Part shown: positions 13,457 through 13,680 of the stretch, piece by piece
Numbering within the stretch: position 1 is the first letter of the stretch
Layout of the letters: every line of letters begins with the position of its first letter
Notes under the pieces: model-generated
What the model was told of the DNA's origin: nothing
Database searches by the model: none
The model's input: the letters and a program-made list of their open reading frames with translations, nothing else
Translations under genes and position numbers: made by a program
NCBI GenBank assembly: GCA_016188575.1
Contig: JACPHN010000151.1
Span: 1-13,680 of the forward strand
Length of the DNA: 13,680 nucleotides
Direction of reading: 5' to 3'
Source: Candidatus Schekmanbacteria bacterium
GTDB lineage: Bacteria > CSSED10-310 > JACPHN01

Positions 13457-13550
13457 CTCGACTCCCGCATCCTCAATCCAACAGAGCGTGACCTTTTTGC
13501 GTTCCCGCCAGAGTGCGGAGATCTACGCATTCTAGCTCCATCCAGGAATA

Positions 13551-13609
13551 CCCTGCTGTGCTATGAAGGGCATAGGAAAAAAATTGGCCCGACCTTTCAC
13601 ACAGCAGGG
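13551..13609. repeat. 10-bp inverted repeat upstream of the rightmost ORF
   Basis: CCCTGCTGTG (13551-13560) is matched by CACAGCAGGG (13600-13609), enclosing 39 nt. The enclosed DNA contains a small palindrome CTATG-AAGGG-CATAG (13561-13575) followed by A7. The right arm runs into the AGGGGG that would be the ribosome binding site of the ORF at 13617. It could be an insertion-sequence end, an operator or a translational control hairpin. Confidence 0.55.
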
Positions 13610-13616
13610 GGTTGAG

Positions 13617-13680
13617 ATGAATGCGTATGACGCGGAGCTCAGTGTAGCGCAGGGACGAACAGCACTGCAGGACCTCTTCA
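13617..13680 (+). CDS. Unidentified ORF, N-terminal fragment
   Basis: An ATG at 13617, preceded by AGGGGG at 13606-13611 (5-nt spacing), opens a frame that runs to the window edge for 21 codons: MNAYDAELSVAQGRTALQDL and F. I do not recognise the family from so short a piece. Given the neighbouring mobile elements and the inverted repeat just upstream, it may be another transposase or cassette gene. Confidence 0.45.
   Translation, partial: MNAYDAELSVAQGRTALQDLF

Noticed and set aside
1-13680. CRISPR arrays, tRNA or rRNA genes
   Set aside because: No regularly spaced identical repeats, no cloverleaf with T-loop GTTCGA context and no rRNA-like conserved segment was seen on reading both strands.

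Overview
The window is GC-rich and dominated by regulatory and mobile-element genes. A response-regulator receiver fused to a Hanks-type Ser/Thr kinase, two HDOD proteins and a cytoplasmic GAF/PAS histidine kinase sit together. The kinase carries the HRDINPKN catalytic loop often seen in myxobacterial kinases. Together these suggest a deltaproteobacterial-type genome, perhaps Myxococcota. That placement is inference; there is no rRNA or other marker gene here.

Layout. (1) 1-120, minus: first 40 codons of a Uma2-like nuclease cut by the window edge. (2) 198-715: a transposon graveyard, with an inverted repeat, the N-terminal DNA-binding part of an IS630-type transposase, and abutting it out of frame a scrap of an IS5-type transposase. 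(3) 912-1721, plus: an exported, cysteine-rich 3D-domain protein, with an 8-codon upstream ORF that carries the only good ribosome binding site. (4) 1756-7421, minus: a compact four-gene operon read right to left, HDOD protein, HDOD protein, histidine kinase, receiver-Ser/Thr kinase. The junctions are a 1-nt gap, a GTGA overlap and an ATGA overlap. The likely job is a cytoplasmic relay in which the histidine kinase phosphorylates the receiver and the output is Ser/Thr phosphorylation, with HDOD proteins as scaffolds or co-regulators. Three GC-rich palindromic elements lie in frame inside two of these genes. (5) 7707-9795, plus: a divergent two-gene unit, a 604-aa HD-superfamily protein whose metal ligands look mostly replaced, and a 90-aa charged helical protein 1 nt downstream. 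(6) 9984-10988, minus: a decayed integron-type tyrosine recombinase with a frameshift and no catalytic C-terminus. (7) 10989-11424: non-coding DNA with two strong inverted repeats. (8) 11425-13392, minus: an apparently intact 655-aa IS4-superfamily transposase. Its Shine-Dalgarno and start codon are buried in a stem-loop that also reads as a rightward terminator. (9) 13617-13680, plus: the start of an unidentified ORF preceded by another inverted repeat.

The most original candidates for follow-up are the pseudo-HD protein with its small partner, the HDOD/HDOD/HK/REC-STK operon with palindromes domesticated as protein linkers, and the start-codon-masking hairpin of the transposase. I did not find an unmistakable new defence system, CRISPR array, tRNA or rRNA.
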